Assembly: GCF_932274485.2 (NCBI RefSeq)
Contig: NC_065887.2
Coordinates: 8,714,001 to 8,778,000, forward strand
Direction: 5' to 3'
DNA length: 64,000 nt
Source: Patella vulgata
Taxonomy: Eukaryota; Mollusca; Gastropoda; Patellidae
Shown: one piece after another, positions 21,907-32,800 of the stretch
Layout: each line of letters opens with the position of its first letter
Position numbering within the stretch: the stretch's first letter is position 1
Translations under genes and position numbers: made by a program
The notes under the pieces: model-generated
Databases searched by the model: none
Told to the model about the DNA's origin: nothing
What the model saw: only the letters and a program-made list of their open reading frames with translations

Positions 21907-23062
21907 TATCCACGATAAAATAGAATAAGTTGTTTCGAAAAGTGTAATAATACCCTTCTCGTGCGCGACACGTGTCATTGACATATCCAGTACATATCCA
22001 ATCACCCAGTTTCGAGGGTGTCTTAAAGGCTCAATACCACTCTTGTTGTAACTGAATAATATGTCCCAATCTTTATTCTGGTCAACAAATTGTACTATTT
22101 TAGAATATTTCAATTAATTGATGATACAACTTTTATCTTAACACATCTTATTTAAAAATTTTGAAAAATTCAACATAATGGTTTGAAACGTCTAACGTAA
22201 ATCTTTTCAAATGAAACTTCGATTTAAAAATATTTTCGAACCCTCTGGACAAGTAAAATAGGATGTAATGGATAATATACACAACAGGTAGGACACTTAA
22301 TCATCTAGTACTTAGATAGAGATATTATTTATTTTCTGGAGCTTTCAAGCCAGCAAGAGTGTTATTGTCCCTTTAAAAAGGGAAAATCTATCATGTCCAA
22401 TGAGAAAATCTATCATATGGTCTAGCTAAGCTACACATAACATACCCTACCATGCGTTGATAATAAATCTAGAACAAAGATAGCCACGCCTTCTTGACAA
22501 CAACTAAACAAGAAGGTACACGTTTCTCCCGACAAGCTACGTTTTTCGAGATTTAACAATCCACATATTCACGTGGAGACAATATTTACTTTTTAAAATC
22601 TGCTGCCAGGTCATTGCCAATTGCAGTTTGTAACATCGAAAATGCATCACGCATAGGTTGTAACATTACTGCCATTATTTTCATTCTGAAGAAAAGTTAC
22701 GCTTTTGTTAGAAAACAAGGGTTTAAATTTGACAATTTATTGAATATTTAGAGTGTCAGTGAAAATGGCGTCACTTTTATATATAACGTGACATCGACCA
22801 AGTAATCTGATTGGTTGACGCCGAGTTTATACGTCAAATTGGTTGCCGTCGGGGATTGGTTAATTATTAAATTACATACACATGGTCCAATAATAGACAT
22901 ATATAGCTGTCTAACCTTATTTCTTTACTAAATAGATAGCTGATTAGATAAACAGATAGGCCAATATAAGATTTAATTAATATTGGGTGACCGGGAAGAC
23001 CGCAGAATCAACAACAGATATACAGACGATAAACACGCCATAGTAAAGGCTGATTCCCTTGC
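21907..23062. other. No recognisable feature
   Basis: AT-rich, unique-looking. No reading frame, RNA gene or clear repeat was supported. Confidence 0.45.
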
Positions 23063-23307
23063 AAGGGGGATTAGATGGCCGAATGGTTAGCGCATAAAGT
23101 TTGTCATTGAGTCAGCTGGGGTGGTTTCGATTCCCCGGTAGTACGTGACAAGGAGTAGGATCGCCTGTCCAACCTCGTGGCTTTTCTCCGGGTCCTCCGG
23201 TTTCCTCTCACTGCTAAAGAACTCTACGCGCAAGCGAATAATATAAATAAAATTGAACCTTGTGTTAGTCCCGAAATGGCCTAGTTTGTGTTGAGTCGAC
23301 ATTAAAC

Positions 23308-23342
<35 letters not shown>
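23063..23342 (+). mobile_element. SINE-A, full-length apart from a short head deletion
   Basis: A box region GATGGCCGAATGGTTAGCGC, B-box-like GGTTTCGATTCCCC, V-like block CTTTTCTCCGGGTCCTCCGG, 3' part and a (TC)n tail of about 35 bp. About 10 bp are lost just after the A box. Directly followed by another SINE-A in the same orientation. Confidence 0.9.
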
Positions 23343-23346
<4 letters not shown>

Positions 23347-23512
23347 GAGGGGGGGTGGATGGCCGAATGGTTAGCACGTGCGCGCTGTATCATAAAGCCT
23401 GTCATTGAGTCAACTGGCGTGGTTTCGAATCCGCGGTTGTACGTGACAAGGAGTAGGGTCGCCTGTCCACCCTCGTGGGTTTTCTCCCGGTCCTCCCACT
23501 GCTAAAGACCAA
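23343..23512 (+). mobile_element. SINE-A, 5' half, in tandem with the previous copy
   Basis: It begins immediately after the (TC)n tail of the preceding copy with a G-run and GGATGGCCGAATGGTTAGCA. B box GGTTTCGAATCCGCGG. It stops at CACTGCTAAAGACC, so the 3' domain is missing. The tail-to-head join suggests insertion into or next to the (TC)n tract. Confidence 0.88.
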
Positions 23513-24017
23513 CCATTCATGACCAGGATAGGTCGTTCATAGATCTCTGAATATAACGGGGTTATTCTACGGCAATCGAAATACACCGGCTGAGGTAAAA
23601 CGGGATATATCATCGGCCCTTTATGCAATGCAAATGCATAAATCCCTTGTTCACAACCGACGGTATATGGCAGTATAAGGCTTTTGATTTACATCAACTA
23701 GAAATGTAGGTATGGTGTTCTTATAAACACGGCTATCGGCTATGTAGATTTCCAACTAAGCGGACAAACATTGAAAAGTGTAATATGGGAACCAGCCTTC
23801 CGGATATCCTTAGTCTCGAACATTTAAACAACCTGTTCAATAATTAAACATGGTATCGTCTATCACTAAAGGCAGATTAAACGACAAACAGTGAACAGTA
23901 CATGTCTGATCCGTCATCGTCGAATCAGCACACGTTTAAACGTCAGACAAAGACCCCATTGAGATATGACCGAGCAATGAATGACATTCTGGAATGTCAT
24001 TCAATTATATTTTGAGA
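23513..24017. other. No recognisable feature
   Basis: No supported gene or repeat. Confidence 0.45.
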
Positions 24018-24068
24018 TATGGAAATGAAATAAAATGGGGCTTTAACGCCCTGCTATTCTGTACCAAG
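24018..24068 (-). mobile_element. SINE-B tail stub
   Basis: GGAAATGAAATAAAATGGGG, TTTAACGCCCTGCTATTCTG and TACCAAGCA match the 3' end of SINE-B. Homology stops where the (GA)n tail of the next SINE-A starts. Confidence 0.7.
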
Positions 24069-24643
24069 CAAGGGGAGAGAGTGAGTGAGAGAGAGATAGA
24101 GAGATAGAGAGCGAGAGAGATAGAGAGAGAGAGAGAGGGGGGGGTTAACGTCCACTCGACACAAACTAGACCATTTCGGGACTAACATTTAGTTCAATTT
24201 AATTTCAATAACTCGCTTGCGCCTAGGGGTCTATATAGCAGTGGGAAGAAACCGGGGGACCCGGAGAAAACCCTCGAGGTTGGACAGGCGACCCTACTCC
24301 TTGTCACGTACAACCGGGGAATCGAAACCACGCCAGTTGACTCAGCTGTTCAAATTACGAGTATGACGTAACGCCGCATGACTGCATGCCGGGGTGGGGT
24401 AATGATAATGGAATGGTCATGTAATGAGTAATGCAAGATTTCAAAGGTAGTGAGTTATGGAAATGCAATTAATTACATTACCAAAATCATGCAATGGTCA
24501 ATTACATTTCAATTACTTTTTCAATTACGCATTAAATGTATGGCACATATTATAATTTCCAACTATGATAAGCCTCAAATTTTGGCATCAAAGACCTTAT
24601 GATACAACGCGCACGGGCTAAACATTCGACCCCCCCCCACTTC
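24069..24643 (-). mobile_element. SINE-A split by a ~245-bp insert
   Basis: The 3' part and body run from the (GA)n tail to CCAGTTGACTCA (24069-24344). The head resumes at GACCTTATGATACAACGCGC (about 24593-24643). Other copies have TGACTCAATGACAGACCTT there, so roughly 245 bp was inserted at this point. Confidence 0.8.
24345..24592. mobile_element. Insert inside SINE-A, TAATGAGTAATG-rich
   Basis: The insert is rich in TAATGAGTAATG, GTCAATTACATTTCAATTAC and similar words. Comparable sequence with TAATGTAATGAGTAATG lies at 26725-26800. No clear terminal inverted repeats or duplication were identified by eye. Probably a non-autonomous DNA element; class unassigned. Confidence 0.55.
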
Positions 24644-24656
24644 GGTGTCTATACCA

Positions 24657-24890
24657 CGTGCGTTGTTTACATAAGACGTAGTAACACAAACTGGTCGCGA
24701 ACTATTTTATGTACCCATTTACATAGAGACGATATACTTCCAACACCTTTATTATTTTCTCAACAGAGTTTCATTTTCAGAAGAAAAAAAGAAGTTAATA
24801 TTAAGAGCTAATTAACTCACTTGATGTCATCACCTCCAGTGACACTTATAGCGGCCAAGCAAATATTTTATGCTGATCGGTTATATTGTG
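24657..24890 (+). repeat. Dispersed repeat E, copy 1
   Basis: GCGTTGTTTACATAAGACG, AACACAAACTGGTC and, further on, GCGGCCAAGCAAATATTTTA plus TGCTGATCGGTTATATTGTG match 48775-48915 in the same order. The copies differ by indels. Confidence 0.6.
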
Positions 24891-24999
24891 TCACCCCAGA
24901 AATACATTGGGATAACACAAAAACAACACTTAGTGATTTTACATCGTTAACTTCAGTAATTAACTTACTTCCTATTCGGAGTGGTAAATATTTTTTTAG

Positions 25000-25090
25000 T
25001 AAATGCAGGGGGGGGGGGGGTACCGCACTGTACACAAACACAGTGCATTAAACAAACCTGCGGACACACAAATTACAAAGAATTAAACAG
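25000..25090 (+). repeat. Dispersed repeat F, copy 1
   Basis: TAAATGCAGG plus a G-run, then a T/CAC-rich stretch and AAACAAACCTGCGGACA. Related sequences occur at about 30330-30392 and 42098-42175. Nature unknown. Confidence 0.5.
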
Positions 25091-25119
25091 CAACCGTATA
25101 TATCAAATAAAGTGAATGA

Positions 25120-25487
25120 ATCCGAAGTTATTCACCGAAAAAATAAACCTCACCGGGGTGAATAAGACAAAAAATATAATAAAAATAATTACTCAACAGT
25201 TTCGCCCTCGCCATCTTGATTCAATAAAGTGTGTTTATACGATAGATCTGTAGAGGGTAATTTAAAGCAGAAAGGGGCGGGTCTAGGTTTTATTTGGCAA
25301 ACATTAACAGCAGTGATAGTTGTTGAAAAAAGAAACATCGAGATCAAGCAAGTCTGGTTTACACTTGTTGATAGAACACTGAAAACCAAGATTTTTTTTG
25401 TTTTGAATGAAATGGCGTTATCAACACAGCAATTCCGCAACCAATATCTGTTCTTGTTTTATGACAATGATTCTAGATTGGCGATTA
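25120..25487. other. No recognisable feature
   Basis: AT-rich. Two overlapping opposite frames of 83 and 89 codons occur here, neither with a recognisable motif, and the region grades into the next tandem array. Confidence 0.45.
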
Positions 25488-25870
25488 ACGGGAATTGATG
25501 CTAGTAGGTCTGGATTGCTTGATAGTAACATATCTGAATTGCTGATGCTGTAGAATTGCATGGTGGTAACATATCTGAATTGCTGATAGTGTAGATATGC
25601 ATGATGGTAACATATCTGAATTTCTGATGCTGTAGATATGCATGATGGTAACATATCTGAATTGCCGATGCTGTAGATATGCTTGCTGGTAACATAGTGT
25701 AAATTTGTTTGATGGTAAAATACATGGATTGCTGGTAGTGTAAATTTGTTTGATGGTAACATATCTGAATTACTGATAGTGTAAATTTGTATGATGGTAA
25801 AATATAGTAACATATCTGGATCGGTGATAATGTAGATTTGCTTGATGGTAATAGTTCTAGATTACTGTTA
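25488..25870. repeat. Minisatellite, ~41-bp unit
   Basis: About nine units of 35-41 bp containing GATGGTAACATATCTGAATT and GCTGATAGTGTAGATATGC. Open minus-strand frames of 130 and 143 codons across it are repeat translations and are rejected as genes. Confidence 0.93.
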
Positions 25871-26436
25871 GCGTAAACTCGCTTTATTCCAATAGTTCTA
25901 ATAGTTTGAACACAGCTGTGAGCTAGTAACATATCTGTTTAGTGTTTGAAGAAGCACGTGGTATTCATTGTACTATGTATCATAATTAAAACAGTGAAAT
26001 ATCTTTGTTATTGACAACAGGTTCAAACACAAAACGAAAATATCATCCGTAACAAAAAACACTAAATGAATCCTAAACGACGGATTGATTTACAAACTCG
26101 GGAAGCAGACGAGCCACCCGCCATATTTATCTTGTTGTCGTAACCAATGTACAACATTATTACTTCAACTTAAGTTGTACTCAAATTTCAATCCTTGCCC
26201 TTAAGACGCTTATGTAATTTTGAATACTCGTATTGATGCATTCGATATGTTGGGCCAACCCAGTACACGGGATGTTATGGCGTCAATCTATATTATTTAA
26301 AATGCCTAGACGTTTATGATCAGGTCCAAATATAAAATAAACGATTTTATATGTTGATTTCTGTAGTGGGATGAAAATTTGTATTCCTTCTATATGTTAC
26401 GTCCAATGCTAAAATATGAATAATTTCTTTGATAAA
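25871..26436. other. No recognisable feature
   Basis: AT-rich, no supported gene or repeat. Confidence 0.45.
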
Positions 26437-26530
26437 GAAACACGGAGAAAACCCCACGAGGTTGGACAGGCAAACAATTGTGTTGTGATCGATACGACGC
26501 CATTTGACGTAATGACAGTTCATTTCTAGT
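26437..26530 (-). mobile_element. SINE-A fragment, degenerate
   Basis: CACGGAGAAAACC and CACGAGGTTGGACAGGC are clear. A degraded head region follows (GATACGACGCCATTTGACGT, AATGACAGTTCAT). About 90 bp remains. Confidence 0.6.
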
Positions 26531-26981
26531 TTTAGTCCCCGCCGCCATAATGTTATTTATATGTCCATTCATATGGAAGAAAAACTAATACCGTAAATTA
26601 ATTAAAGACTATTTTGAGTCAGCTTTTGAAGATGAATTTTGCTTAAAAAAAACCCAAACAAAAGTGTTTTTTTTTAATGTCGGTAAAAAGGTATCTATAG
26701 TGGGAATGGGTAGTTCATTACTTTTAATGTAATGAGTAATGTTTAATAACTACATTGCTAAAAATTAGAAAGAAATTGTAATGATTACATCTGAAAAGTG
26801 TAAATACATTGGCAACGAAATGTTCCCAGCCCTGGCTGTCCGAGGAAATGATTCTCCTCGGATTCAAATGGAAATTACCATATGTTAGTCTCGAAATGAC
26901 CGAGGTATTGTGTTTACGAGATAGTAAACCCAATTCCATTTCAATCGGAACCTAGATATGGTTTTATTTACGGCACGGCAC

Positions 26982-27337
26982 ATTATGTAAAATTTAGATA
27001 AAGAACTGACCATTCTTGCTCAAAAATAGATAATGTAAAATGAAAATTTCATTCGAATTATTTCATTCTGAGCCAAGGTATCACTGTTTGTAGTTTTGAT
27101 AAGATGCGTGCATGGTGATAACCAGGACACTGGTATATTCGAGACTTAACCTCGCTTTCTCATTTTTAAATGGCGAACCATTCTAATCTAGTTAAAATCT
27201 CGAGTCTCCGATGTCATCGAGAGTTGATTATGGTCTGGATAAGTTAATTAATGTCTAATTAATAGTTTATACAACATTTCGGGCCTATAGATAGACCTGC
27301 GATAGGCAGATTTAGCTCTTACATAATGTATGATTAA
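26982..27337 (+). mobile_element. MITE-C copy 3
   Basis: The left end is degraded (ACATTATGTAAAATTTAGAT). The internal blocks (TAGATAATGTAAAATGAAAA, GTTAATTAATGTCTAATTAA, TTTCGGGCCTATAGATAGAC) and the right end (TTACATAATGTATGATTAA) are clear. About 356 bp. Confidence 0.8.
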
Positions 27338-28039
27338 TACTATGACATCATTATTAATGTGACGTCATAATGTATGTTTAATGAAATTGCAATTTGATAC
27401 GATGTATGTATTTTAGAAAAGAGTCTTGACATATAATTTGCCTTTTAACCAGTTATAATCATAAGTTTGAGTCTATGTGTATCTTATGTGATATATAAAG
27501 TTATCTATATGTGTACTCGTACATTAATAATATATATTACTGTCGGCTAATCATCTCGTCATCAAAGAGAGACTGACAGATAAAGGTTAAAAACTGTGTG
27601 TGTTTTTCTTGTAGAGAAAGTTTGAAACGAATTAGTGGACTTTAGAAATGGTGGGGTTAGGTATTTATTTTAGTAATAGGCTAGTCTAATTATATGGCTA
27701 TAACAGTAAATATTACTAAAATATTCTGTTGTTCTAGTCGGCATCTGAAGAATTTCATTACTGATAGGTATTTGATCAAGTAATTAACATTATTCAAATC
27801 TTATCCTCGCGAGGAAATGTGTTTTCAGTCAATGAAAGAATTGTATCATGCTATCGATTGAAACAGCAGTCAAAGGTTCACACAGTATAATTGACTATTG
27901 TCAGGAATAAAGCGAACCCATCATTAAAAATAAAACACCACGTCTAGTGTTCTTTATCAGAAGTAAAATTTGTTGAAGCATCCTTTCGCCATGATATTTT
28001 ACAATATTATAAGAACGAATGCGGCTTGAAACATCATAC
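27338..28039. other. No recognisable feature
   Basis: Nothing coding. A repeated TAATGTGACGTCATAATGTA phrase lies next to the MITE-C end. Confidence 0.45.
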
Positions 28040-28280
28040 GAAATAAAATGAAATGAAATGGGGTTTAAAGTCCTACTGTTTTGCTCCGAACTGGGCTCAC
28101 GAAGACGGGCATACGCCATACATGCTATGAGGGACATTTTGCCCGGACAGCGGCACTACCGCCTACTCTTATATCAAATTCCAACTGCCGAGGGATCTTT
28201 TACGTGCACGCCAATGTGTACACGGGACCTCGGTTTTTCGTCTCATCCGAATGACTAGACAGCTGTCCTTGTCAGGCCCA
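28040..28280 (-). mobile_element. SINE-B, 5'-truncated
   Basis: A (AAATG)n tail, then the well-preserved body (CGGACAGCGGCACTACCGCC, GAGGGATCTTTTACGTGCAC, CATCCGAATGACTAGACAGC), ending at TTGTCAGGCCC. No tRNA head. The phrase AAACATCATACGAA occurs on both sides (28030-28043 and 28280-28293) and is the probable target duplication. Confidence 0.88.
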
Positions 28281-28377
28281 AACATCATACGAAGCAAGCG
28301 TATTATGAAATGGTAAGGCACTGTAAGTGACACAAACTATTAAATTACTTGCATGCACGATTAATAGTAAATAGAAA

Positions 28378-28560
28378 ATACCGTACTGCTAAATGTATTT
28401 GTATGTGAAGTGTACATATTATAATTGTATTTGTAGTATATTCATTAAATAAGGAGACGAATTAATATAAACCTTTGTTTTTGTTTTTGAATCCTTACCT
28501 TTTAACAGTGTATGTATACAATATCTATCTTATTTGAATAAAATAGTGTTTAAATCAATA
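28378..28560 (+). repeat. Dispersed repeat D, copy 2
   Basis: Matches 12908-13095 over its whole length with few substitutions and small indels, in the same orientation. No recognisable ends. Confidence 0.82.
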
Positions 28561-28705
28561 CGGCTTGAAACAATTTAGTATGAAATTAGTAATTACGTGT
28601 AGTAAATCCAAGCGCCTGTATAATTATGTTTGTTTTTACGATATGATATAATACCTACTGTTTGAGATCGGTATCAGATGAGGATGAACATGAACTTAAT
28701 AGACT

Positions 28706-29335
28706 TTAGACATAATACTTAGCCCCAGCTTAATGTTATTTTTGGACGAGATTATATACATGTTACAACCACCTGTGGTAGTAGACACTGTATTTATGTC
28801 TTGCAAGGAAGGAGCACCCCTTTGAAAGAGTGAATTATAACTTTTAGATGCATAATAGTTAGCCTTAGCTTAATGTTATTTTTGGACCAATCTGGTTAAA
28901 ATACAGATCTATATTTCGTTTCGTTTTTTTTTATACATTAGATGGCCTTACACTACCCGAAGATCTGACCAGTTGTTTTGGCAGTTCGCGCCAGAGGTTA
29001 TACGAGTGGGTTTTGACCCTATGAGTCAGACATTTGATTAACCCACCAACATTGATGTTTCTAGTGGATTACTCACAGTTCTGTGCACCTCACGCGAAAA
29101 AAATCGCCGTAACAGACATTTTCATTGGCTAATCCACCCCCCACATCATCCAGAACACGTCAATGATAACAACTATTCCAGATCCTAGTGTAGTAAAGAC
29201 AAGTAAATCGACATTTTGAACTATAAAAAAGGAAACTAAATAGGATCTGTGTTTTAATCAGATTGTTTTTTGGACGAGATTGTCCATGTAACAAGCACTG
29301 TATTTGTGTCCTGCAGGGAAAGCACCACTGGGCTT
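28706..29335. repeat. Two-copy duplication carrying a MITE
   Basis: Two copies of a ~140-bp segment share TTAGCCYYAGCTTAATG and TATTTTTGGACGAGATT, then GTATTTRTGTCYTGCARGGA and an AGCACC end. The second copy is interrupted by MITE-G at 28888-29265, so the duplication predates the insertion. Confidence 0.78.
28888..29265 (+). mobile_element. MITE-G copy 1
   Basis: The termini are inverted: CAATCTGGTTAAAATACAGATC-type left end (first 20: CAATCTGGTTAAAATACAGA) and a right end whose complement reads CAATCTGATTAAAACACAGA. Both run on to a TTTCGTTT-like word. It is flanked by TTTTTGGAC on the left and by the same word plus one extra T on the right, about a 9-bp duplication. 378 bp, non-coding. A second copy lies at 49594-49961. 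Confidence 0.85.
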
Positions 29336-29590
29336 GGCTTCAACTGCTCCTGTTAATATCATATTCAGAGATACTCAAATGAATGCATTACCAAAATGGA
29401 TCTAAGTTCAACCAGAGGGCGACAGTGCCTCCAGATTCACTGCTGGTTAGCTCGTCACCACTCTTCACACAATGACCACTCACCATTTCCCAAACTGTAT
29501 CCGGGGATCAGGGCTATACCCCTCATATAAGCTTTGTTATAAATCTCAGAGCTTGCTATTCATATTATTGCTGGTGCTGTATACGAAGTG
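29336..29590. other. No recognisable feature
   Basis: No supported gene or repeat in this stretch. Confidence 0.4.
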
Positions 29591-29966
29591 AGGCATGTTT
29601 ACACGAACGAAACGTTACGTCCTTATCTGCATATTAGTCCGTTGACATTTGGGATATTTTCTTGAGATTCAATTTTCCTCACTCGCAGCGGACGTTAAGC
29701 CTCAGGAACGAAATAGTGAGGCGACTTCTTGCCTTCGCTTCAGGTTATAGAAGCGACGTGAGCAAGATGTGAATAACGCAAAGCTAACCATGGACTCGGC
29801 TACTTGGCTTTGTAGTTGTTATATCTTGCCTTCTTGCCGTTAACTCATGGCGAAACGAAGCAGTAACGGAGCGAGAGCAGTAACCATTTGTCACGGCTTC
29901 TTGGCGGATCCTTCGGACTTGGTTAACGCGAAGGCAAGAAGGAACGAAACGGTACTTATCCGCATC
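29591..29966. repeat. Region with direct and inverted GCGAAGGCAAGAAGG motifs
   Basis: A direct repeat, GAACGAAACGTTAC...TTATCTGCAT at 29603 and GGAACGAAACGGTACTTATC...GCAT at 29940, brackets a GC-richer stretch. Inside it CTTCTTGCCTTCGCTTC and GCGAAGGCAAGAAGG are inverted copies. The left edge (GGCATGTTTACACGAACG) resembles PIF/Harbinger-type ends, but no matching right end was found. Confidence 0.45.
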
Positions 29967-30476
29967 CACGGTAAAGAGTTATTTATGTAATATTACCAAA
30001 TTCCGTTAATTAGGGTACATTTGTGGAAGTATTGACCCACATTATTGATTGGAGAAATCGTGTATTGTACACAATAAAAAGTATTGACCACTTTAATATT
30101 AATGGCCAATACTTATAGTCAAATAACATGTATTAAATGGCCTTTTTCTGGGTCACATCCGACAACTGACATGAACTAGCACACGTTAATTTCATTTGTA
30201 ATCGTGAAGCCTGGGGACAATAAATGTGAACAGTTTCTGATTTGCTCTCCAACTCAAGATCTTTATGAATAATATACCTTGTATAAAGTACAACGAAAGT
30301 TCACAAGGAGTGTAGTAATAGTAAGTACAGGGGCGACCGTACCACATACACACACTCAATTACACAAAACACACCTACGGACAGGTCACACTATTCAGAC
30401 AACATATTAATTCTGAAATGAGATCGGATATTAGGTTTTGTAGGAATGGTTACCCGAGTTCCTTAATATATCTGTT
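29967..30476. other. No gene; repeat F scrap
   Basis: About 30330-30392 (GTAAGTACAGGGGCGACCGT, later ACCTACGGACAGG) resembles dispersed repeat F. Otherwise nothing is recognisable. Confidence 0.4.
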
Positions 30477-30604
30477 AGAGAGAGAGAGAGAGAGAGAGAG
30501 AAGCCCGGAGACTTGGACAGGCGACCCTACCCCTTGCCACGTACAAGCTGGGAATCGAAACCATTTGACTCAATGACAAGCCTTATGATCTACAGCGCAC
30601 ACTG
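30477..30604 (-). mobile_element. SINE-A with internal deletion
   Basis: The (GA)n tail runs directly into AAGCCCGGAGACTTGGACAG, so the whole 3' domain is missing. The remainder reaches the head (CTTATGATCTACAGCGCACA). Confidence 0.78.
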
Positions 30605-31044
30605 AACGTATTAAATCCAGTGTGGCACATGTTATACGAATAACATAACGATTGAAACACAGAATAAAAACACGGGGTTATAAGCATCGTGTCCAAATCC
30701 GAGCGATATCTCACCTAATAAAGTAAATTCTGGTTTCGTAAAAAAAACCAAGACAATGGCCGAGTTCTAACTCTTCCGTGTGTCCTGTCCTTAAATAGAT
30801 TGCCCGCGTGTGGGTTAATGTAATTCAAATTAAGCCTTCTAGTTTACACGCAGACCTTTTCCGGCATTCAAATTGCCAACATAATTACTACTTCCGGTTC
30901 GGAATTAAAACGAGGCTAGCACGTTCAGTAGGTTCTGTTTTATAGATATGAAAGGTCACACGGGATTAATAATGGGATGACAATACTCCGGTCATTTTAC
31001 ATTAGAACTGATCACGGTACGAAGGCCTACTGTGACTTTATGTA
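30605..31044. other. No recognisable feature
   Basis: No supported gene or repeat. Confidence 0.4.
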
Positions 31045-31262
31045 CATACCAGGCTATGAAAGACAGGCCTACGCCATGCCGTGTGCCGTGCGGTAACTTT
31101 TGCCCCGACACTTGTGTTACGGCCAAATCTCTGGGTAGTCTTAAACGTGCTGCTCACGACAAACACGGGGTCTCGATTTTACGTCCAATCCGAATAACTA
31201 GGCGTTTTTTTTTATTCTCAGAGCATTCTTCCTGCATATACCGGGTGGAAAATCTCTAGAAA
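31045..31262 (-). mobile_element. SINE-B, diverged
   Basis: GGCCTACGCCATGCCGTGTG, CCCCGACACTTGTGTTACGG, CGGGGTCTCGATTTTACGTC and CAATCCGAATAACTAGG follow SINE-B order. Many changes suggest an older copy. Confidence 0.65.
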
Positions 31263-31473
31263 TTTTCACGACCGAGTATGATGAATAGAGAAATCGGCGT
31301 TTAGGCCACATTCCCACCAATTTGACCTTTCTGTACTTTGGGGCCTTGATAAATAAATGACCACTTAAATCACGTGACAGATGTGTTGTTTGATATTTTT
31401 GAAACTAAAGGCTGATGAAAAGCACCACTCAAGAAGCCTTATTCCCCAAGAAATAGGAAGGAACATTTTATCT

Positions 31474-31711
31474 GGCCCCGAGTTCACAATGCATTCTCAG
31501 ACTTAAGTTGAGAATTTGCTCAGCCTTCAATCACTGTTTATGAGAAATATCTTTGATCCAGAAACACAAAAATTTGCACATAGTTTCTTATTGATGTATC
31601 TGATACATTAAAACAACAAAAGTTTTATAAAGGGTTATATTTTAGTTAAAATAAAACAATTTTGAGTAAATTCTTAACTTAATTCTGAGAATGCTTTGTG
31701 AAATCGGGACC
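31474..31711 (-). mobile_element. MITE-M copy 2
   Basis: Left end GGCCCCGAGTTCACAATGCA, right-end complement GGTCCCGATTTCACAAAGCA. The interior is the reverse complement of 4229-4435 (shared AAATATCTTTGATCCAGAAA and ACAAAAGTTTTATAAAGGG). 238 bp. The difference in length from copy 1 is in the interior. Confidence 0.87.
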
Positions 31712-31734
31712 AGGTGTTCCCGAAGAACAGAAAT

Positions 31735-31741
<7 letters not shown>

Positions 31742-31774
<33 letters not shown>

Positions 31775-31922
31775 TGGGGTTTAACGTCCACTCGACACAA
31801 ACTAGGTCATTTCGGGACTAACATATGGTTTAATTTTATTGCAATACTTCGCTTGCGCGTAGGGGTGTTTAGCAGTGGGAGGAAACCGGAGGACCCGGAG
31901 AAAACCCACGAGGTTGGACAGG
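31742..31922 (-). mobile_element. SINE-A, 5'-truncated, with perfect 14-bp TSD
   Basis: CAGAAATCAAAGAG occurs at 31728-31741 and 31923-31936, exactly flanking the element. The duplication touches the (GA)n tract on one side and the truncated body (GGTTGGACAGG) on the other. This shows that (TC)n is the true 3' terminus and that the copy was 5'-truncated on insertion. Confidence 0.94.
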
Positions 31923-31936
31923 CAGAAATCAAAGAG

Positions 31937-32520
31937 CTGTGGGGTTACAGTAGCTTGTATGTCTTACATAGTACCAATAATTGAGATTATCTAAGCACAC
32001 ATTGCGGATTGTTTTCAGTGAATGCAATAACATATCAATAATTGATGTTTCAATGAAGTCTGCGATAACTAAGTTTAGTTTATGACAGTACCACAGAGTT
32101 CATGTAATAAAAACTTCTTATTATAGATCTAGCATAGGTCATCTGCTGGTCAAAGTAAGATGAATCACGAATAAGTTTATATAAAGATAACTTACTTTGA
32201 ACCGTTACGATCAAATTAAATGATGACCTCATTTAAATAATGTTTAAAACAATACGCTTTTTGTATCATCTAAAAATCTATAGAACCGTTACGATCAAAT
32301 TAAAAGATGAACACATATCAATAATGTTTAGAATCATCTAAAAAAATCTGTATTTGGCAAGATTTCTGTTTTAATTGTGTATCGTTGGAGAGTCTACATT
32401 TAACAAGAATTCTTATTTTATTGAAAGTCTATATTTAACAAGACTGTTTTTGTTGGTGCACCACCGGAAAGTCTCTATACAAAACCCCATCTTAATAAAA
32501 GTATATATTTGTGTTTATTG
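31937..32520. other. No gene; short local duplication
   Basis: GAACCGTTACGATCAAATTA occurs at 32198 and 32282 with similar flanks, a small local duplication. Nothing else recognised. Confidence 0.45.
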
Positions 32521-32800
32521 GAATGGAATATTGTATATTACAATATTTAAATGTATATTGTATATGTAAATGTATATTGTATATTTAAATGTATATTGTA
32601 TATCGAAATACATATTGTATATTTAAATGCATATTGTATCGTTAAATGAATAATGTGTATTTAAATGTATGCGCATTTAAATGTTAATATTGTGCCGTTA
32701 AATGTAAATTGTATATTTAAATAAATATTATGTCTTCAAATAAATATTGTGTCTTTAAGTATATATTGCGACTTTAAATGAATATTGTGTCTTTAAATAA
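32521..32800. repeat. AT-rich tandem repeat, ~24-bp unit
   Basis: About 12 degenerate units built from ATATTGTATATTTAAATGTA. Later units change to ATTGTGTCTTTAAATGAAT. Confidence 0.85.

Noticed and set aside
25421-25932. 130- and 143-codon minus-strand frames with repeating peptides
   Set aside because: Two overlapping frames of the same 41-bp tandem array, with no other coding sign.
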